IMG/VR virus record: IMGVR_UViG_3300024267_000006
Span: 1 to 56,743 of that record
DNA length: 56,743 bases
Source: a virus
Strand: one strand, 5' to 3'
The position numbers and the translations under genes are program-made. The number at the start of each line of letters is the position of its first letter. Positions within the stretch are counted from its first letter, which is position 1. Positions 8,974 to 18,148 of this stretch are shown here, piece by piece. The notes under the pieces were generated by a model. That model saw only the letters and a program-made list of their open reading frames with translations. It made no database searches and was not told the origin of the DNA.

Positions 8974-11820
8974 ATGGCATTAAGTCCTCAATTATTACAG
9001 TTCAAAAGCTCAGGTGTATATCGCTTAGAGTTTGACAAATCACAGACGGTTAATATCCCTGCTGAAACTATTAGATTGGTTGTTGGTAGATCTAAAAAAG
9101 GTCCATACAACACACCAGTATTTATCGAAAACATTGAGCAATTCACTCAAGTGTTTGGAGGTATTGACAAATCTTTAGAAAAGAAAGGAATGTTCTTCCA
9201 CAGATCATGTATCGAAACTCTTTCAAGAGGGCCGATTCTGGCATTAAACTTAACTATCGCTGACGCAGCTGATAGAATTGCATTGGTATCTCCAGCAACT
9301 AATTCTGGTTCTGAAGGTTTATCAGCAAAACCAGCTTCTGTTCAATACAGCGCTATTTTTGACACTGATAAATTTTGGGTTCCTTCTGATATCAAAACAT
9401 TAGAAGCAGCAGGTAACACTGATGACGACTCAAACAACGCAATATCTTTCGCTAATATCAAGCAAGAGCCTATTTCAGTTATCGTAAGACAAGCTGCAAA
9501 TACGGCAGGTTTTGAAATGACAGCAAGAGAATGGTACGGTGAAGGAAATGTTCCTGAAGGAATCGAAGATTTAGAATACGTATCTGACTACATGGTAGAT
9601 GTATTTGTATTCAAAGGTAATTACGATGCACAAGTATTACAAAATGACCCAACATACGGAGCATTTTTTAATGAGCATGGATTATTAAGAGATCAATTAG
9701 CAAAATTCACTGCTTTGAGAGAAGTTAGTTTAGTAGCACAATACACTGGATCAGTTATTCCAGAATTTCAAGATCAAGAAGGTCGTCAATTATATATTGA
9801 GACTTTAATTAACTTGGAAGCAAGAAGAACAGGTTTATTCTGTGCTATCAACGAAGATGCTTTAGAAGCAATTGATTTCGTAGGTAAAGGTTTTGATATT
9901 TACCAAGATTATAAAGTATTATCACATAGAGTTGCACAAGATGCTACTCCTGATGCAATCACATTGCCAAAACAAATGGAAGTTGATGGTGATCAGTTAA
10001 CTATTAGAAACGCTAACGCTTCTGATTTAAATGCTTTACAAATCACAACAGACGGTTTCTTAAGAGCTGCTTTAGAAGGAGAATTTACTCCAATTAGTTC
10101 AATAAGCCCATCTGGATCAGATATGGTTATAGAATGTGAAGGAGCTATTAAAGCATCAACATATGAAACGTTTGAAGCTGGAACAGAAGCTACATTCCAT
10201 GCAGGACCAATTACAGTTGTAGATGGTGACATTATTATAGCATGTCCAGAAGTTGGAGCAGATGTTGCAGGTAAATTATTATCAGCAGGAAGCTTAACAG
10301 TTGGAAGTTTCTTATTAGGTGCAAATGGACTTGATTACGTAGGAATCGGTTCAGTTGAAGAATTACAACCACTTGGAGATATAAACGTAGTAAAAATTAC
10401 TGCAGCAGGTGGAAACGCATTTAGTTCAACTTACGCAGCAGCAAGTGCAGATAAATTAACTGCATATTTAAGAGCTCAATCAGCTACAATAGAATATACT
10501 ACTATCGAGCCTAACTCGAGAGCAGTTATGTTACCAACATTAGTTGATGATTATTCATTTACTCCACTAGGAGCTGGACAATTTAGATTATCCGCTACTT
10601 TAGCTAAAGATACATTTGATTGGTCAGAAGTTTCAGTAGGAATGTATATTCCAGCTGACGGAACTGAATTAGCAAGAATTAAAAGAATTATTAAGACTAC
10701 TGAAGGTGGTTCTAATATTTATTCATTCGAATGTCACAGACCTGTATCTTTAAGACCAGAATATGCTCTTAAAAGATATGAAGAAAGTACAACTACTTAT
10801 ACAGTATTCCCATTAGCGGCTGCAACACAGAGCGCTAAAACAAAAGCTGAGTTATTAACTCAACTAAGACCAGGAAATGGATTATCAAACACATTAATTG
10901 ACAAGGACGCAATTACTTTCAGATATGTTGTTGATACATTCGGATCATTGGAAAACAGTGGAATCCTTAATAAAGAAGAAATTACTCAACTTTGTAAAGA
11001 AAGACAAAATGCATCTGCAATTCTTAACGCACCAATGGTGAAAGAATTTAAAGGATCAACTAATCCTTCTTTTAAAGACGCTAATACTGGATCATTCGAT
11101 ACAAGATTAGTATCTACTGGTGGTAATTTAGAACTTAACCCTACTGCAGTGTATACATTACCAAGTATCAATGAAGGTGCAAACTTCGGTTTCTACTATG
11201 GTCCTGGTCTTAATGTATTAGAGAACGGTAAAACAAAGGTGATTCCACCAGCGGCTTACGTATCTAATAACTACATTGACAAATACTTAAACGCATTACC
11301 ATGGTCTATAATTGCAGGACCAAGAAGAGGTGTTGTAGGTGGTACAGGTGTACAAGGTTTAGAATTCGCATTTGATAAAAATGATAGAGATTACTTAGAG
11401 CCATTTGGAATTAACCCAATCGTATTCGAAAGAGGAGTTGGTTTAACTATCAAAGGTAATAAAACTGCACAACAATCAGTTCAATCAGCATTATCTTCAG
11501 CTCACGTGAGAGAAGCAATGATCTATATTGAAGATGGTTTAGCAGAAATCTTGAAAAACTATTTATTCGAGTTTAACAACGCGCAAACAAGATTAGAGAT
11601 TAAAACTTTAGCAGATTCATTTATGGAATCAGTTAAAAAAGACGGAGGTGTATACGACTATAGAAACGTTATGGACGGAACAAACAACACTAACGAGGTA
11701 ATCGATAATAACATGGGTATTTTAGATACATTTGTTGAGCCAGTTAAAGGACTTGAAATCTTAGTATCGAGAGTAACTATCTTGAACACAGGAGAAATCG
11801 CAACTGGAAACTTTGCATAA
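8974..11820 (+). CDS. 18: Tail sheath protein, gp18-like (enlarged)
   Basis: 948 residues of the contractile sheath family. The N-terminus (MALSPQLLQFKSSGVYRLEF) and the C-terminal block around ALSSAHVREAMIYIEDGL, FNNAQTRLEIKTLADSFM and FVEPVKGLEILVSRVTILN are typical of T4-like sheath proteins; the C-terminal domain builds the inner sheath mesh. T4 gp18 has 659 residues, so nearly 300 are added, apparently as surface domains in the middle (about 340-620, Gly/Ala/Thr-rich beta segments). Its more codon-optimised look (many AAC, TTC, GGT) fits high expression. Confidence 0.93.
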   Translation: MALSPQLLQFKSSGVYRLEFDKSQTVNIPAETIRLVVGRSKKGPYNTPVFIENIEQFTQVFGGIDKSLEKKGMFFHRSCIETLSRGPILALNLTIADAADRIALVSPATNSGSEGLSAKPASVQYSAIFDTDKFWVPSDIKTLEAAGNTDDDSNNAISFANIKQEPISVIVRQAANTAGFEMTAREWYGEGNVPEGIEDLEYVSDYMVDVFVFKGNYDAQVLQNDPTYGAFFNEHGLLRDQLAKFTALREVSLVAQYTGSVIPEFQDQEGRQLYIETLINLEARRTGLFCAINEDALEAIDFVGKGFDIYQDYKVLSHRVAQDATPDAITLPKQMEVDGDQLTIRNANASDLNALQITTDGFLRAALEGEFTPISSISPSGSDMVIECEGAIKASTYETFEAGTEATFHAGPITVVDGDIIIACPEVGADVAGKLLSAGSLTVGSFLLGANGLDYVGIGSVEELQPLGDINVVKITAAGGNAFSSTYAAASADKLTAYLRAQSATIEYTTIEPNSRAVMLPTLVDDYSFTPLGAGQFRLSATLAKDTFDWSEVSVGMYIPADGTELARIKRIIKTTEGGSNIYSFECHRPVSLRPEYALKRYEESTTTYTVFPLAAATQSAKTKAELLTQLRPGNGLSNTLIDKDAITFRYVVDTFGSLENSGILNKEEITQLCKERQNASAILNAPMVKEFKGSTNPSFKDANTGSFDTRLVSTGGNLELNPTAVYTLPSINEGANFGFYYGPGLNVLENGKTKVIPPAAYVSNNYIDKYLNALPWSIIAGPRRGVVGGTGVQGLEFAFDKNDRDYLEPFGINPIVFERGVGLTIKGNKTAQQSVQSALSSAHVREAMIYIEDGLAEILKNYLFEFNNAQTRLEIKTLADSFMESVKKDGGVYDYRNVMDGTNNTNEVIDNNMGILDTFVEPVKGLEILVSRVTILNTGEIATGNFA

Positions 11821-11828
11821 CAAAATTA

Positions 11829-11838
11829 GATATATAAA
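11829..11838 (+). promoter_or_regulatory. Putative late promoter before tail tube gene
   Basis: GATATATAAA in the 35-nt gap between gp18 and gp19, about 18 nt upstream of the start. Confidence 0.5.
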
Positions 11839-11855
11839 ATAAACACATACAAATT

Positions 11856-12413
11856 ATGGCTTTACCACATTATTCAGAAGATCAAACAAGCAAGAAAGGT
11901 AAGAATTTCGAACCAGTACAGGCTAACCTATTTGAGGTAACTATTTTACCTCCTGACGGTGTTGCTGGACAAGAGATGTTATTACAACATGTAAACACTA
12001 TTTCTGGTCTTGCAGGATTACATAAAGAAGTTGCTGCTATCGAACAAAAGTATAAATTTGCTACTAGATCTTATGCTGGTATGATTGATAGTACTGCGTT
12101 AGATATAACTGTAAACTTTTCATTGAACTTAAATGATTCTAACCAAGCGTATTTATATAAAACATTACGTCAATGGTACAGAGCACAATACAACCCAGAA
12201 ACTGGTGAAATGGGCTTGAAAAAGAATTATGTAGGAACAATCGTAATCGTACAATTCAACAGAGAAGGTGATATTTTTAGAAAAGTAACACTTGATGACT
12301 GTTTCATCACTTCAGGTCTTGGATTTACAGATGCATTAGATTATTCATCTGCAGAAGTACAAACATTAGAGATCACTTGGAGATCTGATGTATATGCAGA
12401 AGAAGTAAACTAA
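11856..12413 (+). CDS. 19: Tail tube protein, gp19-like
   Basis: 185 residues (T4 gp19 has 163). The N-terminal half contains ANLFEVTILPP and the beta pattern of tube proteins, the centre LYKTLRQWYRAQYNPETG is typical of gp19, and the C-terminus ends in ALDYSSAEVQTLEITWRSD. It polymerises into the inner tail tube. Directly follows the sheath gene, as in T4, and is closed by a strong terminator. Confidence 0.92.
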   Translation: MALPHYSEDQTSKKGKNFEPVQANLFEVTILPPDGVAGQEMLLQHVNTISGLAGLHKEVAAIEQKYKFATRSYAGMIDSTALDITVNFSLNLNDSNQAYLYKTLRQWYRAQYNPETGEMGLKKNYVGTIVIVQFNREGDIFRKVTLDDCFITSGLGFTDALDYSSAEVQTLEITWRSDVYAEEVN

Positions 12414-12429
12414 TTATTAATTAATTACA

Positions 12430-12465
12430 AATAAGAAGGTGTATAATTACATCTTCTTATTTTTT
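12430..12465 (+). terminator. Rho-independent terminator after gp19
   Basis: A 14-bp stem (12430-12443 with 12448-12461, one G-U pair), TAAT loop, then TTTT. Strongest intrinsic terminator in the virion region. Confidence 0.85.
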
Positions 12466-12469
12466 GCAA

Positions 12470-12480
12470 GATAAATATAA
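12470..12480 (+). promoter_or_regulatory. Putative late promoter, GATAAATATAA box
   Basis: GATAAATATAA immediately after the gp19 terminator and about 25 nt upstream of the next start, so it would restart transcription. Confidence 0.45.
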
Positions 12481-12505
12481 TATATTATTAACATATCAAA
12501 TTATT

Positions 12506-12724
12506 ATGAATAACCACAAATTAACAAAAAAACTACAAGTTCTCTTAACGGAGGACGAGGTTTCTTCGGTTAATCGATGCATTTTAAACGATGCAATAGA
12601 TACTGAAACGAGGCCAGTTTCTGTTAGTGCATGGATAAGAGACTTAATAAAAAAAGAACTAAGTCTACAATCTATTGACCAACAGTCGTTTATTAAAAAT
12701 AAAGTAAAAAATTTAAATAAGTAA
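12506..12724 (+). CDS. Small ribbon-helix-helix-like protein
   Basis: 72 residues. I chose the ATG at 12506, downstream of the box, over an in-frame start at 12464 that would lie inside the terminator. The segment VSVSAWIRDLIKKEL looks like the second helix of ribbon-helix-helix DNA-binding proteins, preceded by a possible short strand (LQVLLTEDEV). A DNA-binding or structural accessory role is possible; not a known virion gene. It lies between gp19 and the baseplate gene. Confidence 0.6.
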   Translation: MNNHKLTKKLQVLLTEDEVSSVNRCILNDAIDTETRPVSVSAWIRDLIKKELSLQSIDQQSFIKNKVKNLNK

Positions 12725-12729
12725 ATAAC

Positions 12730-13734
12730 ATGAGTAAAGAAAACCAAAACAAAAAAGAAGAAGCTGCAAAAAAAATGCTGGAAGCCAGAGATAGTATCAA
12801 TGAGCCAGTACAAGACAACTCAGTAGAAGATGTTTCTGTTGAAATGTTAGATGCAGTCGAGTCCAAGGGACTTGGTAAAGTAAACATGGACCAATTCGGA
12901 CAAGCTAGACCAGATAAAACTTCGGATCAATTCCTAGGTTGGATGGTTTTAGATCAGTCGGAATTACCATCTAATGGTAAATTTTATCCAAACGGATGTG
13001 TTATTAAAATTAGATCAGCGAGAGCTGCTGAGATTAGACACTTCTCAACTATGGATGAAGAGAACTATATTGATATGGAAGAAAAACTAAACCATATTGT
13101 AGAGATGTGTACTCAGATTATGGTTGGAGATAAGAGAGCATCTTATAAAGATCTTTTAGAAGAAGATAGAATTGTAATTCTATTAGCTATTAGAGATCTT
13201 ACTTTCCCAGAACCAGAAAATAAGCTAATTCTTAAAGGTAAAACTGAAGCAACTAAAAAAACTGTAGATATTGAATTATCTTCAAGATATTTAGTCGCAA
13301 CAGAAGTCCCGACAGAAATAGAAGGATATTATAGTTCTAAAGAAAGAACATACGTTATCAAAACTAGATCTGCTGGTGAAATCAGAATGCGTCCACCTTC
13401 AATTGGTGTTATGCAAGAAATAACTAAGTATTTAAAGGATCGTCAAGAAAAAGAAGTTGAATTCGATAAAGCGTTTATACAAGTTTTACCTTATATTACG
13501 CCTGATTGGAGACAATTAAACTTACCTAAGATCTTTAATTTAGAAGTAGATTACAAAGCATGGGATCAGAAAAAGTTTATGGTAATTTATAGGTTAGCTG
13601 AAAAAATGAAAATTGGTGTACAAACAACACTAGAAATGGAATTCGATGGGGAGATCGCAAAAGCCCCTCTTGATTTCCCAGGTGGCATCAAAAGTCTTTT
13701 CATTATTTCAGATCTCGCTGGAGAATTACTTTAA
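12730..13734 (+). CDS. Baseplate hub-type protein, gp26/gp51-like (T4_baseplate family)
   Basis: 334 residues. After a charged N-terminal 65 residues, the core begins with LPSNGKFYPNGCVIKIRSA and contains SYKDLLEEDRIVILLAIRDL, a layout typical of the T4 baseplate gp26/gp51 family (LPSxG start, DR-hydrophobic helix). The end GEIAKAPLDFPGGIKSLFI resembles a degenerate zinc-ribbon-like segment seen in these proteins. The stop codon sits in CTT TAA, and the downstream frame continues the helical domain, so the full product may need a +1 frameshift (see next entry). Confidence 0.6.
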   Translation: MSKENQNKKEEAAKKMLEARDSINEPVQDNSVEDVSVEMLDAVESKGLGKVNMDQFGQARPDKTSDQFLGWMVLDQSELPSNGKFYPNGCVIKIRSARAAEIRHFSTMDEENYIDMEEKLNHIVEMCTQIMVGDKRASYKDLLEEDRIVILLAIRDLTFPEPENKLILKGKTEATKKTVDIELSSRYLVATEVPTEIEGYYSSKERTYVIKTRSAGEIRMRPPSIGVMQEITKYLKDRQEKEVEFDKAFIQVLPYITPDWRQLNLPKIFNLEVDYKAWDQKKFMVIYRLAEKMKIGVQTTLEMEFDGEIAKAPLDFPGGIKSLFIISDLAGELL

Positions 13735-13981
13735 GACTAAGTTCTATCTGGGCATACATCTCAGAATGCAACCTTCAGAAATAGAAAATTTATTTTATTA
13801 TGAATTTTGGTACTATGTAAAAAATCTGTCGGACTACATTAAAGAGAAGAATAATCAGAACAAGGATCAACAAGAACAACAGGCACAACAACAGAGTGAA
13901 ATGAGCTCTAAATATAAAACGCCTAAGATGCCGTCGGTCCAATCTTTTAAAGCACCTTCTATGAAGATGCCTAAATTTTAA
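13733..13981 (+). CDS. Probable +1 frameshift extension of the baseplate gene
   Basis: The +1 frame is open across the stop of the preceding gene and encodes KTKFYLGIHLRMQPSEIENL, a helical part and a Gln-rich tail ending in Lys/Met/Pro repeats (PKMPSV, APSMKMPKF). If read independently the first reasonable start is ATG 13766 (71 residues), but the similarity-like helical block (xxxPSEIExLxYYE) begins before it. The site is GGAG, 5 nt, CTT TAA: tRNA-Leu on CUU could slip to UUU as in bacterial prfB. The spacing of the GGAG from CTT is close to that of prfB. Alternatives are independent initiation at 13766 or a sequence error. Confidence 0.55.
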   Translation, partial: KTKFYLGIHLRMQPSEIENLFYYEFWYYVKNLSDYIKEKNNQNKDQQEQQAQQQSEMSSKYKTPKMPSVQSFKAPSMKMPKF

Positions 13982-13982
13982 A

Positions 13983-13992
13983 GATATATAAA
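13983..13992 (+). promoter_or_regulatory. Putative late promoter before the tape-measure-like gene
   Basis: GATATATAAA starting 2 nt after the preceding stop codon and about 70 nt upstream of the next gene; a hairpin lies between. Confidence 0.45.
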
Positions 13993-13999
13993 GAGTATG

Positions 14000-14027
14000 G
14001 ACAAGCGCTACATAAGTAGCGTTTGTC
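14000..14027 (+). terminator. Hairpin in the leader of the tape-measure-like gene
   Basis: A 12-bp stem (14000-14011 with 14016-14027, one G-U pair) with an ATAA loop. No T run follows, so it may be a processing or translation-control hairpin rather than a terminator. Confidence 0.5.
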
Positions 14028-14054
14028 TTATACTAAAAAACATACACATATAAC

Positions 14055-17000
14055 TTGGCTCAATTAATTCCAAAATTTCTAGCAAGTGCATTCGAAAGAA
14101 TGGGTAATAGTGATAAAGCTCTAGAACAAGTAGCAATAAATACTGGAACAACGGCTGCCGCTGTATCGGTGGGTGGTGATCTTTATGAAAAAATGGATGA
14201 GCTTGTTAAAGCTCTTGGTGCTGGAGGTGGCGGAAAGAAAGGTGACCTTTCAATTAAAGAAGCATTAGTCCTTAGAATTACTGCAGGTGCCTTAGAACCT
14301 ATTGGACTTGGTTTAGGAGTAATTATTGACGCGTTAGAAAGAGCACCTGACGGTAAAGAACTTAAACTAAAAATGGAAGCCTTAACTAACGGGCTTTTAG
14401 CATTAGGTGATGTTGGTTATTCAATAGTAAAATTTGCTGCAATGATGATTTTAGCATTGCCTCTATTAATAGTGGCTGGTGTGGCCATGTTATTGATAGT
14501 GCCTATATTAAAACTCATGGTAGATGGCCTCATGTGGGCAACTAAGAAGTTGGATAAAAAACAACTGAAGAAAATAGCAATGCTTGGTGAAATAGGTGCT
14601 AATATTTTAATATTAGCAGTTAGTTTAGTATTGGTTGGTTTATTAGCAACATTTGCAATGAAAGGTGTCTTAGTAGCTGCAGGTATTATGTTAGGACTTG
14701 CAGGTGTTATGTTACTTTTAGATAAAATGGGATTTGATCCTAAAGGAATGAATAAATTTGCTAAGGCGTTAAAGAATTTAGCACTAGGAATTTTAGGATT
14801 ATCTGTAGGTTTAATATTAATAGGATTTTTAACACAACCAATTTTAATTGGATTAGCAACAGCAATGTTGGTAATATTAACTATTGGTGGAGTATTCTGG
14901 TTGATGAATAAGTTGAAGATTGCTAAATCAATGAGAAAGACTAGTAGAGCTTTAGTTTTTGCAGCTATGGCAATTTTATCAGTCTCTGTAGCATTAGTAT
15001 TGTCTGCATTAATAGTAAAATCATTAGGTTGGTTAGAAGTAGGTAAAGTATTACTACTCGTTGGTGCAGTTGCCCTCACATTCTTTGTAATTAATAAAGT
15101 ATTAGGTAAGCAATCTAGAAAAGGAGCAATGTTAATGATATTTGCAGCTGGAGCTATATTAGCGGTTGCTGTTGCAATATTTTTAGCCAGATTACTTATA
15201 GGACCAGTCAACGCTGAGAATATTCTCGAAACATTCGGAGTTTTAGTAGTTATTGGAGCAGTTGCATTAGTATTTGGAATCGCAGGTTTAGCACACAAAT
15301 TTATTAAAAAAGGTGCTATAGCCTTGGCTTTCGCTGGAGGAGCGATGATAGTAATAGCAATAGGTGTCTTTGCAATGAAAAAGGCAATTGATGGCATGTC
15401 ATGGGGTAACCTAGGAATGATTGCGGCCATTATAGTAGGTTTAGGTCTCGCTATGGGAATAGCAGGTGCTGGACCTCTTCCAGGTTTTATTGCGCTTGGA
15501 TCAGCAGCGATGATAGTTGCAGGTATTGCATTGGTAGTAATTGGAGCAGGAGTTATGGTTTTTGCTAAAGCACTAAAAGATATGACTTGGGAAAAGGTAG
15601 GCATGATGGGTGCTATCATAGGAGGAGTTGCAGTGGCAATGGGTCTAGCAGGACTAGGTGCAATTTTCATAGCCGCAGGTGCCGCAGTAATGATATTAGC
15701 GGGAGTTGCATTGATTACATTAGGAAAGGGATTAGAAATAATTGCAAAAGTTGACTTTAATAAATTAGGTAATGTAAACAAAAGAGGTTCGGGCGCATTT
15801 AATGATTCTGGTGAAATGACTTCCGGATTTTTAGGAATGTTTAAGAGAAAGAAAACTAATTTTGAAGTTGCAATCGAGTCTATTGTAGATTCAATGTCAT
15901 TAGGTCCACTATCTATTATAGGTGTATTAGCGGGAGCACCAGTTGTATTATTAGCTGGAGCTGCGATGATAAAAGTTGCTCAAGGGTTAGGAGATGTTCA
16001 AAAACTTACAGAAAAAGTAAACTTAAAAACTTTAGGTAAAAGTGTAGGTGAAATGGTCTTTACTATTGCAGATGCATTTGGAGCAATTGGTAAGAAATAT
16101 CCAGGTGGTAAACAATCTTTATTTTCTTCTATAATGGGAGGAGGCGGAGGATCTTTTGTATCACAAGGTGTTTCTTCTACAATGGGAATGGGATCAGCAT
16201 TATCTGGCATCGCAAGAGGTATGCAGGCAATGGCGAATTTAAAATTCCCAGTAAAATATGATAAAGAAGGAAATCCAATAGAATTTGAATCTATGGATTC
16301 TGACGCTCCTGTAAAAGTGGCAGTAAACGCTGCAATGATTACTGGAGTATTAGCAGATGTATTTGGCAGAATAGGTAAGAAATACCCTGGAGGTAAGAAA
16401 TCTCTATTCGCACAGATAATGACAGGTAAAGGTAATTCACCGGTTGCTGATGGTATATCTTCGGTACAAGGTATGGGTAGCGCACTTACTAATGTTGCTA
16501 AAGGATTTCAAGCAATGGCAATGCTAAACTTCCCAGTAGAATGGGATGAAGAAGGTAAGCCAATTAAGTTTGAAACTATGGATATAAAAACCAATGGTAA
16601 ATTGGTTATGGACAATACTAAAGAGATTGTAAAAGGTTTATCAGCAGTATTCGGAGAAATTGGTTCTAATCCAGATGCAGAATCATCTTGGTGGGGAGGT
16701 AAATCAAAAATTCAAAAAGGTATTGATCTTGTAACTGGAGTTGGTACTCCACTTATAAATTTAGCAAAGGGTGTACAAAATATGGCTAGCCTTAAATTTC
16801 CAAAAGGATTTGATGCAGACGGTAAAGCAACAGGATATGATACATTAAGTTCACCAGCTGAAGTAATGGAAAAAGTAACTGGAAATACTAAAATGTTAAT
16901 TAGAGCATTAGTTGAAGTATTTACTGAAATTGGTGGAATGAGTGGAACATCTTCAGATTATTGGTGGTGGGATAATTCTAAATTTACAAAAGGAGCTGAA

Positions 17001-17765
17001 TTAGTTACAACAATGTCAACACCATATCAAAAATTAGGAACAGCACTTAAAGAAGTTATGGCATCTGTCGGTAAAATGGACACTAAATCATTTGCCGGTA
17101 AAATGCAAGATATTATTAAAGTATTTGTAGGCGCTGGAGAAGAAGCTCAAGATACAAAACTCCTTGATCATAGAAGGTGGTATATAAAAGCTATGGGAAG
17201 TTCATTTGAAAAAATGAAAACCGCAGTACCAGCTATTGTAAAAGGAGCCAATGGTTTTGATAAGAAAAGAGGAGCAGCATTCTTTAGTTCATTAATTGGA
17301 GCCACTGATAAAGGCCAAAGAGTTCAAGGTTATGATGCACAGAAAAAACTATGGTATGCCATAGGACATAGTACTACCAAAATGAGTACTTCTATGCCAG
17401 GAATTGCACAAGCAATTAATAACATGGATCTAGCTAAATTAACAGAAGCTAGAACAATGTTTGAAGCATTAGCGGTTCTTAGTGAAGGAGGCAATCCTAA
17501 TGATATACTCGCTAAAATGGGAGAATCATTAGAAGAGGCAATGTGGAATTTAGGAGAAATGTTACAGACTGTCGCATCTTCGATGCAAGCAAATACAGAT
17601 CAAATGGCAGAAACGTCTATGGGATCGGATGGTAGTAATGCAGCAGACGACGGAGGAAGTTCGAATAGTGGTGGCAGTGTAGGAAGTGTTAGAATGCCTT
17701 CTCAGATGGCTGTTAAAATCACTAACTTGCAAGCTTTAGCAAGAGTCATGAAACAAGGTTATTAA
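14055..17765 (+). CDS. Long hydrophobic protein, putative tail tape measure
   Basis: 1236 residues, start TTG at 14055 (first in-frame ATG is residue 16). Residues about 120-620 hold a dozen Ala/Gly/Ile/Val-rich hydrophobic segments, separated by short basic turns (KKLDKKQLKK, KSMRKTSRA). Repeated units follow: KKYPGGKQSLFSSIM and KKYPGGKKSLFAQIM, each with an S-x-GMGSALxxxAxGxQAMAxLxFP block, about 100 residues apart. The end is Gly/Ser-rich. Position after gp19 and baseplate gene, large size and hydrophobic helices suggest the tape measure that sets tail length and may enter the membrane. T4 gp29 is far shorter (590), so homology is not shown. Confidence 0.6.
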   Translation: MAQLIPKFLASAFERMGNSDKALEQVAINTGTTAAAVSVGGDLYEKMDELVKALGAGGGGKKGDLSIKEALVLRITAGALEPIGLGLGVIIDALERAPDGKELKLKMEALTNGLLALGDVGYSIVKFAAMMILALPLLIVAGVAMLLIVPILKLMVDGLMWATKKLDKKQLKKIAMLGEIGANILILAVSLVLVGLLATFAMKGVLVAAGIMLGLAGVMLLLDKMGFDPKGMNKFAKALKNLALGILGLSVGLILIGFLTQPILIGLATAMLVILTIGGVFWLMNKLKIAKSMRKTSRALVFAAMAILSVSVALVLSALIVKSLGWLEVGKVLLLVGAVALTFFVINKVLGKQSRKGAMLMIFAAGAILAVAVAIFLARLLIGPVNAENILETFGVLVVIGAVALVFGIAGLAHKFIKKGAIALAFAGGAMIVIAIGVFAMKKAIDGMSWGNLGMIAAIIVGLGLAMGIAGAGPLPGFIALGSAAMIVAGIALVVIGAGVMVFAKALKDMTWEKVGMMGAIIGGVAVAMGLAGLGAIFIAAGAAVMILAGVALITLGKGLEIIAKVDFNKLGNVNKRGSGAFNDSGEMTSGFLGMFKRKKTNFEVAIESIVDSMSLGPLSIIGVLAGAPVVLLAGAAMIKVAQGLGDVQKLTEKVNLKTLGKSVGEMVFTIADAFGAIGKKYPGGKQSLFSSIMGGGGGSFVSQGVSSTMGMGSALSGIARGMQAMANLKFPVKYDKEGNPIEFESMDSDAPVKVAVNAAMITGVLADVFGRIGKKYPGGKKSLFAQIMTGKGNSPVADGISSVQGMGSALTNVAKGFQAMAMLNFPVEWDEEGKPIKFETMDIKTNGKLVMDNTKEIVKGLSAVFGEIGSNPDAESSWWGGKSKIQKGIDLVTGVGTPLINLAKGVQNMASLKFPKGFDADGKATGYDTLSSPAEVMEKVTGNTKMLIRALVEVFTEIGGMSGTSSDYWWWDNSKFTKGAELVTTMSTPYQKLGTALKEVMASVGKMDTKSFAGKMQDIIKVFVGAGEEAQDTKLLDHRRWYIKAMGSSFEKMKTAVPAIVKGANGFDKKRGAAFFSSLIGATDKGQRVQGYDAQKKLWYAIGHSTTKMSTSMPGIAQAINNMDLAKLTEARTMFEALAVLSEGGNPNDILAKMGESLEEAMWNLGEMLQTVASSMQANTDQMAETSMGSDGSNAADDGGSSNSGGSVGSVRMPSQMAVKITNLQALARVMKQGY

Positions 17766-17824
17766 ATTTTAATTTTATCTGAAACATTTATAATCTTTAT
17801 GATATAAGTATCAAATACTATATT

Positions 17825-18109
17825 ATGAGAACATCAACAACATCTTATTATGATTCATCAACAATAACACATGCGTCATATAACTTTACTTCTAAAGACT
17901 TAACAGTTCATTTTAATCATGCTACATACGTATATGAAGATGTATCATTAGAAGACTTCATATTATTCGAAGGAGCCAAATCACAAGGTAAAGCATTAAA
18001 TGAGTTTATTAAACCAAATCACTCATTTGAAAAACTAGAAACAATAGAAACAGCACCAGGTAGTTTACTAGATGAATTACCACCAGCTGATTATCAAATG
18101 GGAAATTAA
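17825..18109 (+). CDS. KTSC-domain protein
   Basis: 94 residues with the KTSC-domain layout: SSTITHASYNF, then L.V.F..ATYVYEDVSLEDF, then SQGKALNEFIKP. KTSC domains are short beta-rich modules of unknown function, common in phages and after lysyl-tRNA synthetases. The 60-nt gap upstream is AT-rich. Confidence in the domain is good, in function none. Confidence 0.75.
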   Translation: MRTSTTSYYDSSTITHASYNFTSKDLTVHFNHATYVYEDVSLEDFILFEGAKSQGKALNEFIKPNHSFEKLETIETAPGSLLDELPPADYQMGN

Positions 18110-18148
18110 CATAATCTCTTTAGCCCAAGAACTAAATAAATAAACAAT

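Noticed and set aside
12496-12887. Overlapping minus-strand open frames near the RHH-like gene
   Set aside because: Phe/Leu/Ser-rich shadow translations of Lys/Glu-rich plus-strand genes.
14417-15781. Long open frame on the minus strand (454 codons)
   Set aside because: It lies wholly inside the plus-strand tape-measure-like gene; its Pro/Ala/Asn/Ile-rich, domain-less translation is the mirror of Ala/Gly/Ile codons opposite. No promoter or start context.
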